Below are positions 37,082 through 48,165 of a DNA stretch of 64,000 nucleotides, one piece after another. The stretch is from Atopsyche davidsoni. Its lineage: Eukaryota; Arthropoda; Insecta; Trichoptera; Hydrobiosidae. The DNA lies in assembly GCA_022113835.1 (NCBI GenBank), contig JAILWY010000012.1, positions 1,178,001 through 1,242,000 on the forward strand, written 5' to 3'. A model generated the notes under the pieces. That model did no database searches and had not been told where the DNA came from. It saw only the letters and a program-made list of their open reading frames with translations. Every line of letters starts with the position of its first letter. The stretch's first letter is position 1. Both the position numbers and the translations under genes were made by a program.

Positions 37082-37369
37082 TTATTTAATTTCATACTGA
37101 ATTTTAACTTGTTCCTTCATTTCGTTCACTTTTGTTTTAAGTTCTTCATCTAAACCGGTAAGTTTATTAGTCAATTCCTGAATTCTTTTTGAGGATCTTT
37201 TTAATTCATTGTGATCAACTAGAAAGTTATTAGAATGAGCCCAGTCTAAGTTTTCATGATCTCCCTTGGTGCTTATTCTCAAAATTTCTGGTTTACTAAT
37301 GGACGGATGCTGCAAGTCGTCAAGAATTTGCTGTGCCGTTGGTGTACTTGGTTTGACATATTTATCCAT
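37082..37369 (-). CDS. UPF0449 (C19orf25-like) small coiled-coil protein
   Basis: Single-exon ORF of 95 residues. The N-terminal PTAQQILDDLQ segment (about residues 9-20) resembles the PTVEQILEDV segment of human C19orf25, the founding UPF0449 protein. The C-terminal half, from about residue 55 (NELKRSSKRIQELTNKL onward), is a charged heptad-like coiled coil, as in that family. Length fits the family (about 100-120 residues). The ATG at 37367-37369 matches the family N-terminus; an in-frame upstream extension is hydrophobic and looks like UTR. The molecular function of UPF0449 proteins is not established. The gene is convergent with DUS2 and divergent from the GCHFR gene. The assignment rests on recalled motif similarity. 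Confidence 0.72.
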   Translation of the reverse strand: MDKYVKPSTPTAQQILDDLQHPSISKPEILRISTKGDHENLDWAHSNNFLVDHNELKRSSKRIQELTNKLTGLDEELKTKVNEMKEQVKIQYEIK

Positions 37370-38028
37370 GATCACACGTGTAAACGTAAATATTTTTTTT
37401 GTATAAAAACCAAAGTATGTGTAAATTATCACTGCTAATCTGACAGCTGATGTGACCAAGGTGCTCTGGTGAGAGTTGGGTATACCATAGACATTGACAA
37501 TTTTCAAACTCAAAGATGAAATAATTGAACAATCATTTAAATAAATATTTATTCTTAGAGACAATAAAAAGAAATGGGAATAAGATGATTTTCAAATAAT
37601 ATAAATTAAATAAAATCACCAAGGGGTTGAAAGAGGACTTTCTCCTGTTGCGCCGCAAAAACCGATGACAAAGCTGAGCTATTTATCTTTATTTATGGTC
37701 GAATAATGTGAAACTTCTTCATGTTGGCAACACTGACTTAGTCCGTCAGATATCGCTCGTAGGTGTGACAATCTTTATTCGGAAATTCTTTGACATTGAT
37801 ATTGCATAGAAACATACGTTTATAAGTACAGTCCGCAGTCTCATTTATAGAAACTGCCTTTCATTTTAAAAGTGAAGAAATGTTCCGCAGTCCTTAAATC
37901 GGGATATTTTACTGTAATCTGTTTGTAATCGGTAAGTGAACTTAATTTTAAATTAGATTACGAGTGTCAACCATAATAAAATAATTCTTTTTCAATTTCA
38001 TTTTTCTATATCTCTATCCAGGTAATCA
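37370..38028. promoter_or_regulatory. Head-to-head promoter and GCHFR 5' UTR intron
   Basis: About 660 bases separate the start codons of the UPF0449-like gene (-) and the GCHFR gene (+). A strong donor (G|GTAAGTG) at 37932 and an acceptor (CTATCCAG) ending at 38021 define a 90-base 5' UTR intron just before the GCHFR ATG. The plus-strand transcript therefore has a non-coding first exon ending at 37931. No TATA box stands out. A bidirectional promoter is the simplest reading. Confidence 0.5.
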
Positions 38029-40636
38029 ATGCCATACATTTTGATAAGGGGTAACCTAGCATCTTATGGTCACAAAAATCCGTGGCGGGTTCTAGTTTCA
38101 GGATTACAAGGTGTGGTATATTTTTATTTCTCATAACTTACAGACAAGTACCAAACTAACACGCAATAACGAAATTTAAATGCTAATTATTTCGCAATGT
38201 CACAACGAAATGCTGAGTTTCGTTTTATATAATACCACACATCTGTTAACAAAAACCCAACAGTATGAAAGATGACTGTTGGCCTTCAATTACACATAAT
38301 AATACCTATTTTAAACCACTTATTTTCTGGACAGTCAAGTTTCAAATAAAGTTTCATCATTTTACAGTCCTCACAGCACTCCATAATTATATTTTGTACT
38401 TGTGTAATACAAACACATCTGATATACTTTCATATTTCTCAAAGTAAACTTACATCACACAATAATTTCATGGGAAAAGGTTATTTTAAATAGATGTTAG
38501 GTTACAATGTAAATAATATGCATGCTCTGGTTTTGTACTGATTATTTTAAAACTATTCAATTTAGATTTGAAAGAAGTTTTAGTAGTTAAGTATTATTGG
38601 CTTATTAATATCCTTTGTGTATAATATCCTCCTTACTTGTCATGATTGTCAAAACAGCAGTGAAATAAATGGTTAAAAACATTTAAATTATTTGTTCATC
38701 ATATTTTCGTGTACTGTGCATTATTTATAAAAATGTATAATTTCATAATTATTTACTTATATGTACTTGGATTCTCCATTATTAAATCCTCCAACTAATT
38801 AAAAATATAAGTGGGTACTTGATCTTCGAGGTTATTGTCTTTTTTATTTGCACAGTACATAGATAACAGCTGAAGTGAGAAAGAAATGATAAATGAGTGC
38901 AAACATAGTCAGATCAGTTTTATTTTATATGTTTTAGTTGATATGAAAAATAGTGTAATTGACATAGATTTCATATATGGTCAAGATTAGATTTAAAAAA
39001 TCAGGTATTTTTTAGTTGTATTGCCAATGTGTTTAAATGTTTGTAAGCATGACGAGTCCACCTGTTCACTTAATCTTTTCCTTGTTTCCGTCTCTTGCAT
39101 GGAAATTCTTAAACAATGAAGGACATATTTTCTATATGTAATATTAATTTTTAAATTTTCTCGCTGCATTACTGAAAGAAATATGTTTTAGACGCCTTTA
39201 CCAAAGTTATTTTAAAGCAATTGATTTTGGCAAACAAGCTGGCATTTGCCAACTTTAGTGAAGTCTATAAATAGTATGGAGTATGAATTCAATTTGATCG
39301 TACTACATGCATTTGGCAAAAATAATTTCTATAAATTACTGACTTTCCCTTTTTTGTTGGATATCAATTTTTTATCATTTGAAAGGTTGTTTTTGGGGAT
39401 ATCTTTCTTCCCGTAAGTCGTAACTATCTCAACTTTATCTAGTCTGTTTAGAGAGTAGATGTTCTATCAATTAGGTCACAGATGATATTTAAAAAAAATC
39501 TGGGATGTTTTTTTATAAGTTTTCCTATTTCAATGTAAACAATTTATAAAGTTTTAACAATTTATAAAATCTTGTTTTATATATATATGTACATAATAAA
39601 CTCATTTGGTAATTCTATGGTAGTATCTTATATATTTCTTTTCAAATATTAATTTCCCCATGTATTTATCAAAATAAGTCAATTCTATTTCTTACCACTA
39701 AATAGTTGAATTTCAAACAGAAATACTAACTTAGTATGTTGTACAATTAGTTTTTATTTGTGTTTTTAGTCGAACCATTTTGTCTTGGGAATTTCCTAAG
39801 ACGAAATGTCCCAATAATCCCAAACTAAAGGTGCTTATTAATTTTCAGCTGGTGACATCGAACAATTGAAAAGATTTGCCTGCGGTGGGTTTTGTGACAC
39901 CTCCACCATTGTCTACCTCCAACACCCCTGTGTAATCCTGACAGCTTTGGAGGTAAATTTTTCTTTTCTCGGTAAACTCAATTATTTCTAAATCGGTAAA
40001 GGCAATTTTTGGTCTCGATGGACCATTATAAAATATATTTAAAAAATCAAAATGAAGTATAAGACGGGGAATGCATATATGGTTGTGATCAATCCAAACC
40101 TACGATCAGTAGGTATTCAAATGGGTTATTTATATAGCTTACTATATAAATAACCACTGATTTCCCACATAAAATGTCACATTGCTGATTCATAAATAAA
40201 ATTATTTATTTAAGACTCCTTATATTGCACATTCACTTTATATGCCATAAGTGTGATTGAAGCAATAAGTGAATTAAGTTTTGAATTCATCTCCGCCTAG
40301 TCTATATTTTTCTGATTCATCCACAGCTTTCCAACATTTTCTAGTAACTAAAATGCTTTCTCATTTCGCATAGAAAGCCTCGTTTGCAGTAAAATATTTT
40401 TTTTACATTATTTAAAAAAAGTTATGCTTATTTTTTAAAACTTACAGGTGCTGGGGTATAAGGTAGTAGCTTCTAGCTCTACGGCTGTCAAGCAAGATTA
40501 CAATGAGTATATGTGGACTATGAGAAAAGAGTTTGATGAACCAGAACCGACAGTCCTTATGGAAAAAGATAACATCACAAACATCAACAAGGAAGCTATG
40601 AACATTGCTCACCTTCAAAACCAAAACGATATCTAA
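38029..40636 (+). CDS. GCHFR: GTP cyclohydrolase I feedback regulatory protein-like, copy A
   Basis: In animals GCHFR (GFRP) binds GTP cyclohydrolase I and transmits tetrahydrobiopterin inhibition and phenylalanine stimulation. Three exons, 38029-38110, 39849-39952 and 40448-40636, join in frame to give 124 residues. The protein opens with MPYILIRGN, like the MPYLLIST start of vertebrate GFRP. The conserved C-terminal part follows, as VILTALEVLGYKVVASS and then MWTMRKEF, matching the vertebrate pattern IVLDKLERRGF...LVWCLHKE. About 35 extra acidic/Asn-rich residues follow the domain, making it longer than vertebrate GFRP (84 residues). Intron 2 is long (1.7 kb). No AATAAA is visible between its stop and the next ORF (copy B), so its 3' end may lie beyond copy B. 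Confidence 0.72.
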
Positions 40637-40733
40637 ATAATAATTAATAAGAATTGGTGGAATTGATTAACCATAAAGCTACAGAAAAGCGACTGCTTAG
40701 ATATTTCCCAAAGAGTTGAATCAAACCTCACGA
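40637..40733 (+). other. 97-base intercistronic gap between two GCHFR-like ORFs
   Basis: The stop of copy A (40634-40636) and the ATG of copy B (40734) are 97 bases apart. The gap holds no ATG and no AATAAA. It also has no convincing splice acceptor: only a weak TTTCCCAAAG at about 40704-40713. These features fit a dicistronic mRNA read by reinitiation, or a cryptic promoter within exon 3 of copy A. Confidence 0.6.
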
Positions 40734-41057
40734 ATGGATGCTGAAACTATGGCGGCAGCAGTGGCCGAGTGCAAGATCGACTCTTTGAGTATTATAGCAC
40801 CGCACGAAGGAACCTATGTGTATGTGGCCGTAAAGGGCTCGCTGCACGGTGGAGATTGCGTAGTGTTCGGGCTCAATAAAGATGAGTACCAGGCACTCAC
40901 CAAGCGCTTCCCTGGCGGGTCCATGAACGTCATCAACGGCTCCTTGGTCAAGGGACAGGTCTTGTCGGTCATCAACTCTTTGGCCGAGCTCGGCTACCGC
41001 ATTGTCTCCAGCACCGGCGAAGCCGATATTACCTGGACTCTCCAGAGGGAGATATAA
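40734..41057 (+). CDS. GCHFR-like protein, copy B, intronless
   Basis: Single-exon ORF of 107 residues. It aligns along its length with copy A: YVYVAVKGSL against YILIRGNL, a shared FxxGG, then VLSVINSLAELGYRIVSS against VILTALEVLGYKVVASS, and ITWTLQREI against YMWTMRKEF. The last part is also the pattern of vertebrate GFRP. The first ATG (40734) is chosen; the frame is open back to a TAG at 40698, but no earlier ATG exists. A second ATG lies at 40749. Codons are visibly more GC-rich than in copy A, and the introns of copy A are absent, which could mean an ancient retrocopy or intron loss. AATAAA follows 40 bases after the stop. It probably regulates or resembles a GTP cyclohydrolase I partner; its true role is unknown. 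Confidence 0.75.
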   Translation: MDAETMAAAVAECKIDSLSIIAPHEGTYVYVAVKGSLHGGDCVVFGLNKDEYQALTKRFPGGSMNVINGSLVKGQVLSVINSLAELGYRIVSSTGEADITWTLQREI

Positions 41058-41096
41058 ACATATGTTATTCAATCTTATGCGCACCGCAACCAAAAA

Positions 41097-41102
41097 AATA
41101 AA
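41097..41102 (+). terminator. Poly(A) signal after the tandem GCHFR-like ORFs
   Basis: AATAAA lies 40 bases after the stop of copy B. I see no comparable signal after copy A, so this may serve both ORFs. The next gene (ANKRD39) begins only about 118 bases downstream. Confidence 0.55.
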
Positions 41103-41219
41103 ATGTCCATGTCGTTTGTTTTTCTTAAATATATTTAATTTGTAGTATTAATAAAACGTGCCTCAACGAAATTTGCTAGATTTAAATTATAATTTAGAGT
41201 GAAGAGCTAAATTCTTAGG

Positions 41220-42379
41220 ATGTCTCATTGTGATAATCACCGAACTGAGGCGTGCCCCTGCATGCCAACTGCTTGCGTAGAAACACTCGATGATATGGAA
41301 TTCGACAGAGGAATTTGGTATGCCGGTTAGTATCTTATTGATATATTTCATCAGTTTTTTTACTTTACATCATTGACCATTTTTAATATTAAATTGGTGC
41401 TGTATTGCAATATTGATTTAACATTAAATATTGTGAAGGGTAACATTTTTCATTGTGTCTTTCTTTACAGCTCAACACGGAGATCTGGAACGTGTAGATA
41501 AGCTGGCTGCCCGCGGTGTGGATGCTCGTGACCGTGCCGGGTACACAGCATTGCACCATGCAGCCCGTGCTGGTCATCTCAGCGTATGTCAACGCTTGCT
41601 ACAGCTGGGGGCTTCCATCGATGCTCAAACCCGCGCTGCTCAAGCAACACCACTACATCGTGCCGTGACAGCTGGTAATTTTCACTTTAACTCTTTCATA
41701 TAGAGAAATACTTTATTTTGGTAGCAACTTAACTACTACTTGATTATGGCTTGTGTACTTAAGCTTTTATCAGCACTGTTTCCGTTTTCTCCCTGGCCAT
41801 AATGTTAATTTTCCCCCATAATATCATTCTCCATCCTTTTCATATTGATGAGATTCAATATATTGGAAACATCTTATGAAGTTATGCACGCGTGTGACTA
41901 ATAATTTAATATCTCTTTAATAAATTAGGATCTACAATCAAGGATTCGCTAATTAATTCCAAAGGCCCTTTTACAATCGTTATGACCTTGAATTTATGTT
42001 TTTACTTTAATTACTAATGTGTGTGGCCTGGATGGCGTCGTCTAGTGGCCATTGCTGATTGTTGCCATAATAGATGTTCTGCAGCCAACAAACTCTTAAT
42101 TATATGTGAAAATTAAAAACAATGAAAATTATAGGAAGAACAGCTGTAGTGAAGTTATTTCTGGAATCGGGAGCTGACTGCACTCTGAAAGACTCAGATG
42201 GGCAATCTGCACTGCACCGTGCGGCAGGAGCTGGTCATCTTCAAATCGTGGAGCTCCTACTGCAACATGGCCACAGTTCCCTCTCAGAAGTGGACCACAG
42301 AGGTCGCCTTCCCAGCCAGCTCGTCGCTGAAGACAAACCAGATCTCCTCTCTTTGCTCCAACTATCGAGTCAGAACTAA
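41220..42379 (+). CDS. ANKRD39: Ankyrin repeat domain-containing protein 39 orthologue
   Basis: Three exons, 41220-41325, 41471-41674 and 42135-42379, join in frame to give 184 residues; human ANKRD39 has 183. The N-terminus has a Cys-rich CPCMPTAC stretch and then the hallmark LDDMEFDRGIWYAAQHGDL (human LEEMDFERGIWSAALNGDL). About four ankyrin repeats follow, with TALHHAARAGH, TPLHRAVTAG and SALHRAAGAGH signatures. A short C-terminal segment ends PDLLSLLQLSSQN, as in the human protein. The family is small, conserved and poorly characterised. The start codon lies only 163 bases after the stop of GCHFR copy B, on the same strand, so the promoter is very compact. The 3' end faces the ASB gene. 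Confidence 0.9.
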
Positions 42380-43751
42380 ATATTTTCTTGCTCCATAAAT
42401 CGAAGTATATTTTTGATCAGCTATTTATAAATATATAAAGAACTGTATCTTTTCGTAAAGTAAAAAATATTTATATATATTTTGTATTACTTCCTCATAC
42501 GCTATGTAGCTAACGTAATCATTTCACTCAAGATGATTTATATTTAAGATAAATTATTTATACACATTTATATAGACCTCTAGGTTTATTTTTTACTCTA
42601 GAAATTCTAAGATTATTTTCATATGTAATATTGAACGAGTCTGTCCCTTGCAAAATTATTACATGATAGAGATTTCCATGTCCATGAGCAGCAATTATGA
42701 TCCAAAATATTCTAAATGAATTAAATAGCAATGCATATTTTAAGATCATAAAATGTTTCAATGATTTTATCATGTAATTTTTTCTTTTTTTTTTTACTTT
42801 GTATATTTATCACTTTAGATTATATTATTTGATCAAATCAAAGATTATACTTTTAATATTGTCTATTGCTTGTAAATACTTTGCAGAATGGGATCATTGA
42901 GAATCTTTACTTGTATTAAAGACAATAACATAACTGTCCTATATAAATTGCCTAATTGTTGAGGTTTTTTTTTTAGTGAACTTGTGTAATTAAAAATATA
43001 TTTATGACGTATTTAAAATATTCACCTTAGAAACAAACATATATAACGACACTGAGTGATTATTTTACTATGAAATTATATATTAGTATACGAGTTGTCG
43101 AATTTCAAATGAATCACATCTCAAGTTCTTGACATACCGTGTTACCTGTCACATGAAATAAAGTAAGTAGTCAAGTTGCTGGTAGACGACTAAACTCTGG
43201 TGATGTCCCCTTGAGTCCAGTTTATTTAGGATAAGCGATTGTTCCGTAGTATTATATATTTTATTTAGCAATAATCAGGGCATTTTATTTAGAAGTGATT
43301 AAATACTTAACCTTGTACTCAAAATTAGGAATAAAATATTTTATTTTTCAAATGCTTAATATATAAAATGATAATGTATGCTTCAGAATTATTTTACTTG
43401 ACTATGAATAAACATAGCTCGAAATTGTGTAGATACTCTTAATCAAACAAACCCTCAATATTGATTCTCTAAAACAATCATATATAAATGTTTTGTGCAC
43501 TAATAAAAAGCGACGAGGGAATATTGAAAATGCCTTTCATTTTTCCTTAACTTTTAATGTGAGTTTTATTAAAGCGAGGTTTCTGAAACATCTATAATGA
43601 GATCATTCTAGATAAAACACAAGTAGTAAAGATAAATTACAAATAAATAATCTTTTAAATTATATGATACACGCGAAGTGTCAAAAATTTAAAAACAATC
43701 GCCTCTCAATTAAAATTTCAATGTACATTTGTAGTATCACATTTACGCGGG
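42380..43751. other. Convergent spacer between ANKRD39 and the ASB gene
   Basis: About 1.4 kb of AT-rich DNA between two facing 3' ends. It holds the 3' UTRs and possible poly(A) signals. No ORF or repeat family is recognised. Confidence 0.7.
43565..43570 (-). terminator. Candidate poly(A) signal of the ASB gene
   Basis: TTTATT on the top strand (AATAAA on the minus strand) lies about 180 bases past the minus-strand stop. Other AATAAA-like words occur further on, so the choice is tentative. Confidence 0.3.
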
Positions 43752-46700
43752 TCAATCCTCATCCTCTAGCATGAGGAAACCCTTGAGGGCGGTGGGCAGC
43801 GGGAGGGCTTGCACGGACTTGAAGAGCGGCGCGGGGCGCAGGCTAGAACGCAGCGCCAGGCGCGCCAAGTGAGACAACGGACGCGGTGCGCGCGTCCAAT
43901 CAGGAGGTGGCGCCGCACCTGCCAACACCAGCAGGCGTGCTACGCTCATACTGCGTCTCTTGAGAGCTAGTGATAAATTGTCTACTACACAATGCTGTAG
44001 GGAACAGAGATTCACGTCAGCACCGTGTTTTATGAGTAACTCTGCCGCTTTGTCCCTGAAAATTACCTCAATATTCAAATACATGTCTAATGATATAAAA
44101 TTTTTCATAAATTCGAAATGATACTATTAAATAATTTACAAACCTTTGGAGTAATATAGCCCTGAAGAGAGGAGTGTCACCCCCAGTGAGAGAAGTGGCA
44201 TTGAGATTGACTCGGTGTTCCTGCAGGCAAGTGAATAACTCTTCGAAAATTGCAAATTCAGCGATGCATTCAACTGCCTCGTGAAGAGCTGTTGAGCCAG
44301 TCAGGCTGTTGGGGTAGTCCACCGATGCTCCTGAAACCATCAAATAAGCAAAGTTTTAAATCAGTACCTTAATTATACTGATAATTGTGTTTAAAAAAAA
44401 TTTACTACACATCAAAACTAATTAAAAATATGGAATATCACGTAAACGAATTCATGTTGTGGAGTAGTGGTTTTGTTTATTTGAATAGAGTTACGTGCAC
44501 ATAGTATTATGCTATTTTAGAACTTAAGTAGTCCATACCGTGACTTAGAAGTATCGAGGCGAGTTCTGGCTGCCCAGATCGAGCCGCCAGGAGTAGTGGA
44601 GTATCGCCGTTGTCATCTCTCAAGTCCACACAGCCGCCACCCTCTACCAGCAAGCGAGCAACCTTTGTCTAAAAACCAAAAGTACATGCATTAAAATTAC
44701 GACAGTCTATAATAGTCAAGAAAAAATATAACCAACTATCAGAAGACTTGAACATCACAAACTACAGCAAAGCTACTACTATAGTTGTAGTTTCAGCGTT
44801 ATCACCTATCAGTGACAGTCCACAGCTTCCAATTAGTATCGAAAAAAGAGGCTTAAAAATAATTTGAACGTCCTTGTCTACACATAAGAGGAAAATAAGT
44901 GTGTTAAATAGTATTTATCAAATATACCAGTAATTTTACATTTAACTTATCCCAAAACTACATTATTACCTGTCGATGAAGCACAGCATAGTGTAGCAGG
45001 TGGTGGTGAGGGGGTGCACGGGCTCCGGCCACCAGCAGGGCCTCCACGAGGGCTATCTCTCCGTGCCACACGGCCTCACATAAAGGAGTGGAGCCTGCGC
45101 ATATACACAACGTTGCGAATCAGTATAATAGCAAACCTTGACTACTAAACAATAATCAACTATAGCAAATTATAGTGCCTGTATCATCAGCTGACTTGTC
45201 TGTTACACTAAGAATTGTTTATAGTCTATTTTATTATATATATAAACAAAGCATTGTGGTATGTATGGTTTTAATAAATTATCCAGACACACAACAGGGG
45301 GCATAGAGCATCCGTTAGAGGATGTTGGCTTGCTTAACTATCCCGAGGCCACCAAAGAACAAAGGAATAACAAAAAAGGAAAGACCGAACGAACTTGAAA
45401 TACCTTTAAAGTGCCTTTTCTTTGGAACTGGAAGAGTTCTTCATGCAATTAGGACATGTGACTTTATTTTGTACCTCATTAAAAAATCTTTATGATCTTG
45501 TTGACTAAATAATCACAGCAGATCTAAATAAACTTTAGTTTAAAGATGTCATAGGTCGCTATCCATTTTATAATTTTAAAACTTAGTTTATATTTACAAT
45601 AGAACTACGTTACAATATTTAAAAATAAACAATATACAGGGATACTTTTAAGTGTTTTATTTTAAAAAGCAATTATAACCTTTAGTGTCTTCAATATTGA
45701 TATTGGCACCCGCCTGCAGCAACATGAGAGCAGCGGGAGTTTGTGCGTGTTCAGATGCCAGATGCAGTGGAGTTTGTTCTGCACCATCTCGTAGTTCCAG
45801 AGCTGCACCACCAGCCAACAGCATCTCAATCTTTTACACAAAACATCAGTTCTAAGACAATCCACCAAAATAACTTATTACTTCTAACAGAACCCTAAGA
45901 GTGTACCAGCGCCATCAAGCATAAATCAGTCATAAAATAAAGGTAAATTTGCTAACATAGAAGTTTATATGAATTGTATTTTTTACGTTCTGCTTTGCTG
46001 TTCAATACAATTGAATAACTTTTTAACAAAAGTTATTTTTAAATGGATTTTGTATACATTTTTAAAAATAAATTATTGATAAATTTAAGTCTACATACGC
46101 AGGTATTTATTTTTAACATTCGGGTCATCTATAAAAAGCAACAAACAATAACAAGTTCATCTCAACTACTGCCAAATCGTGTTGCAATAATAAATATAAA
46201 TGCAAACAGTACAAATAGTAAACCTGATTCATCTTTATTGTAAATAGTATTTTTACGTGAATTCATATTAACGCTGTCAATTTGAATAATAACTTACAAT
46301 ATGTAAATACCCCCTGGAGGCAGCGATGTGCAGAGGAGAGGCATGGTCAGGACCCAAGCTGCAGCGGTTGGGGTCGGCTCCTGCTGAGAGCAGTACATCC
46401 ACAGAACCCACGTGTCCAGCGCTTACTGCCAGGTGCAAGGGAGTCATTCCTAACAGGTCTATCATGTCCACTTTACAGCCTAAATATAAATTTAAAAATT
46501 CAATAACTTTAATGACTAGAAGATATTATAAAATTAAGGATACATATATTGTGAAAACATACAATTAATGCGGAAACCTTCTGCAAGAAGACAACCTATA
46601 CAAAACTGGATGCACTAAATGAGTAAATATTTCTGCATATTTTAAGATTAAAAAAATATATATAATTTAAACGTTTTCAGCTGCCGGCTAATGTCCAGAT

Positions 46701-47956
46701 AATCATCGGTTACATATATCACATGTATCGACAGCAAGAAGTAAAAGCCTTCACATGGGCATAAATAAAAAATTTCTGATTTGTAAAATCATAAATAGTT
46801 TTAATTTGATAAGTTCCTTTTTAGATTTTAGGTGTACGTAGCAAGTTAGACTGCATTTTTTTCAATAAAATACAAAAATCATGAGTATTTTGCTAATATT
46901 TGTAATAATAAATATGATGACCAAATCCAATGAAAATATTTATTAATAACACAAACCAGCTTGCAGAAGCAGCCGCAATGCCCCTGTGTGACCTTGTTCA
47001 GCTGCGTAGTGGGCAGCACTTCTCTGGCGAGCGTCCGGCATGTCTGTCGGCCGCATTTCCATTGACCCACACACCTCTCCCCCTCCCATCAGCCCCTCCG
47101 TCTGCTCCAGCATCTGAGCATACCACCTACAACCACACAAAACGATGCAAATAAAAATATAATCTACAAATATCCTTTCAGCGTGTCTGTTAATCCATTT
47201 CTATCATTACCTGTAAAGAGCTGCCCACGTTTCATCCTCAGTCGTAGGCGAGGCTTCAATTCCTACTTCTTCGTCCCATTCCAAACCTTCGTTCCCTCCC
47301 CCAGAACCCGCCCAATCCGGAGACAACTCGAGAGGAGCATTATCATTGTGGATAAAGACATAGTATCCTTGATTCTGCTGCGAGTAATCAATGGAAAACT
47401 GATAGACATTGTCGTAAGCTTGAACATTCGCTCCGGCACCGATCGAAGAATAGTCTTCCAAGTCGGCCAGAACGAACTCGCAAGGTTGAGCTTCTAAGCT
47501 CCCCTGACACGCGTAGCGGTGGGGCCGCTTCATGTTCGGACTATTAGAATCGTTTCCCTCGACTGGACTTCCCCACTCGTCTTGGCTATCGGCGAGACGC
47601 GAAGAGTCTCGCAGGTCTAAGATAGATCGGAGTATTTCAACGTCCCCGAGATAAGCCGCAGCGCCCAGAGCAGTTTTACCACTAGAACTAGTCACGTTTG
47701 CACAAGCGCCTAAAACAATTATATCCAAATAACTTGCCTTGTATTTATTCAAACTGACGCGTTATTATGTAATATGTAAAAAATGTCTAAAACATTATTT
47801 GTAAACTATAAGAAAATATGCATGAAAATAAAATGTGCAACCTAATAAAGTGACAGGCGTTCAAATTAGGAACATACCTTGGGCCAGCAGCCTGTCCACG
47901 CAGCCCAGGTCGCCGCGGCACACCGCCCGGTACAGCCGCTCGTGCAGGCCGTCCAT
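43752..47956 (-). CDS. Ankyrin repeat and SOCS box (ASB-type) protein
   Basis: Nine exons on the minus strand join in frame: 47956-47878, 47709-47211, 47126-46957, 46479-46298, 45830-45680, 45094-44970, 44668-44539, 44330-44144 and 44055-43752, giving 608 residues. Ankyrin repeats start near the N-terminus (TALGAAAYLGDVEILRSIL) and resume after residue 195 (SAAHYAAEQGH, TPLHLAVSAGH, SPLHIAASRGY, TPLHLASEHAQ, TPLLLAARSGQ, TALHEAVE). Exon 2 adds an acidic, Ser/Asn/Tyr-rich insert of about 130 residues, unusual in this family. The C-terminus (from about residue 565) is a SOCS box: PRPLSHLARLALRSSL is the Elongin-C-binding BC box, and ALPLPTALKGFL resembles a CUL5 box. The usual BC-box Cys is Ala. 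ASB proteins are substrate receptors of CUL5-Elongin B/C ubiquitin ligases. I cannot assign it to a numbered ASB subfamily. Confidence 0.88.
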
Positions 47957-48165
47957 CCGCGCGGCCGGGGAACACTACGAACAGGTCCATCGCCCGTCCA
48001 TTGTGCGCAGCGAATATCGGTCGGCAGCGTTATCAGCTATCCCAGCGTTCAATTTCTCGGCTTAGGTAATGAAGTGCGCCGTAATCGCGCATCATTTATA
48101 AGAACTCAAGAAGGAATGGTTTTTTTTTCGTTTCGCTTAGCAAATACGCAAATAGTAGCTTAAAT
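47957..48165 (-). promoter_or_regulatory. Putative promoter and 5' UTR of the ASB gene
   Basis: A locally GC-rich stretch with many CpG dinucleotides precedes the ASB start codon, then gives way to AT-rich DNA beyond 48.17 kb. No TATA box is seen. The call rests on position and composition only. Confidence 0.35.

Noticed and set aside
40716..40733. A start for GCHFR copy B at a TTG six codons earlier
   Set aside because: A TTG start is not expected in insect nuclear mRNA; the first ATG at 40734 is used instead.
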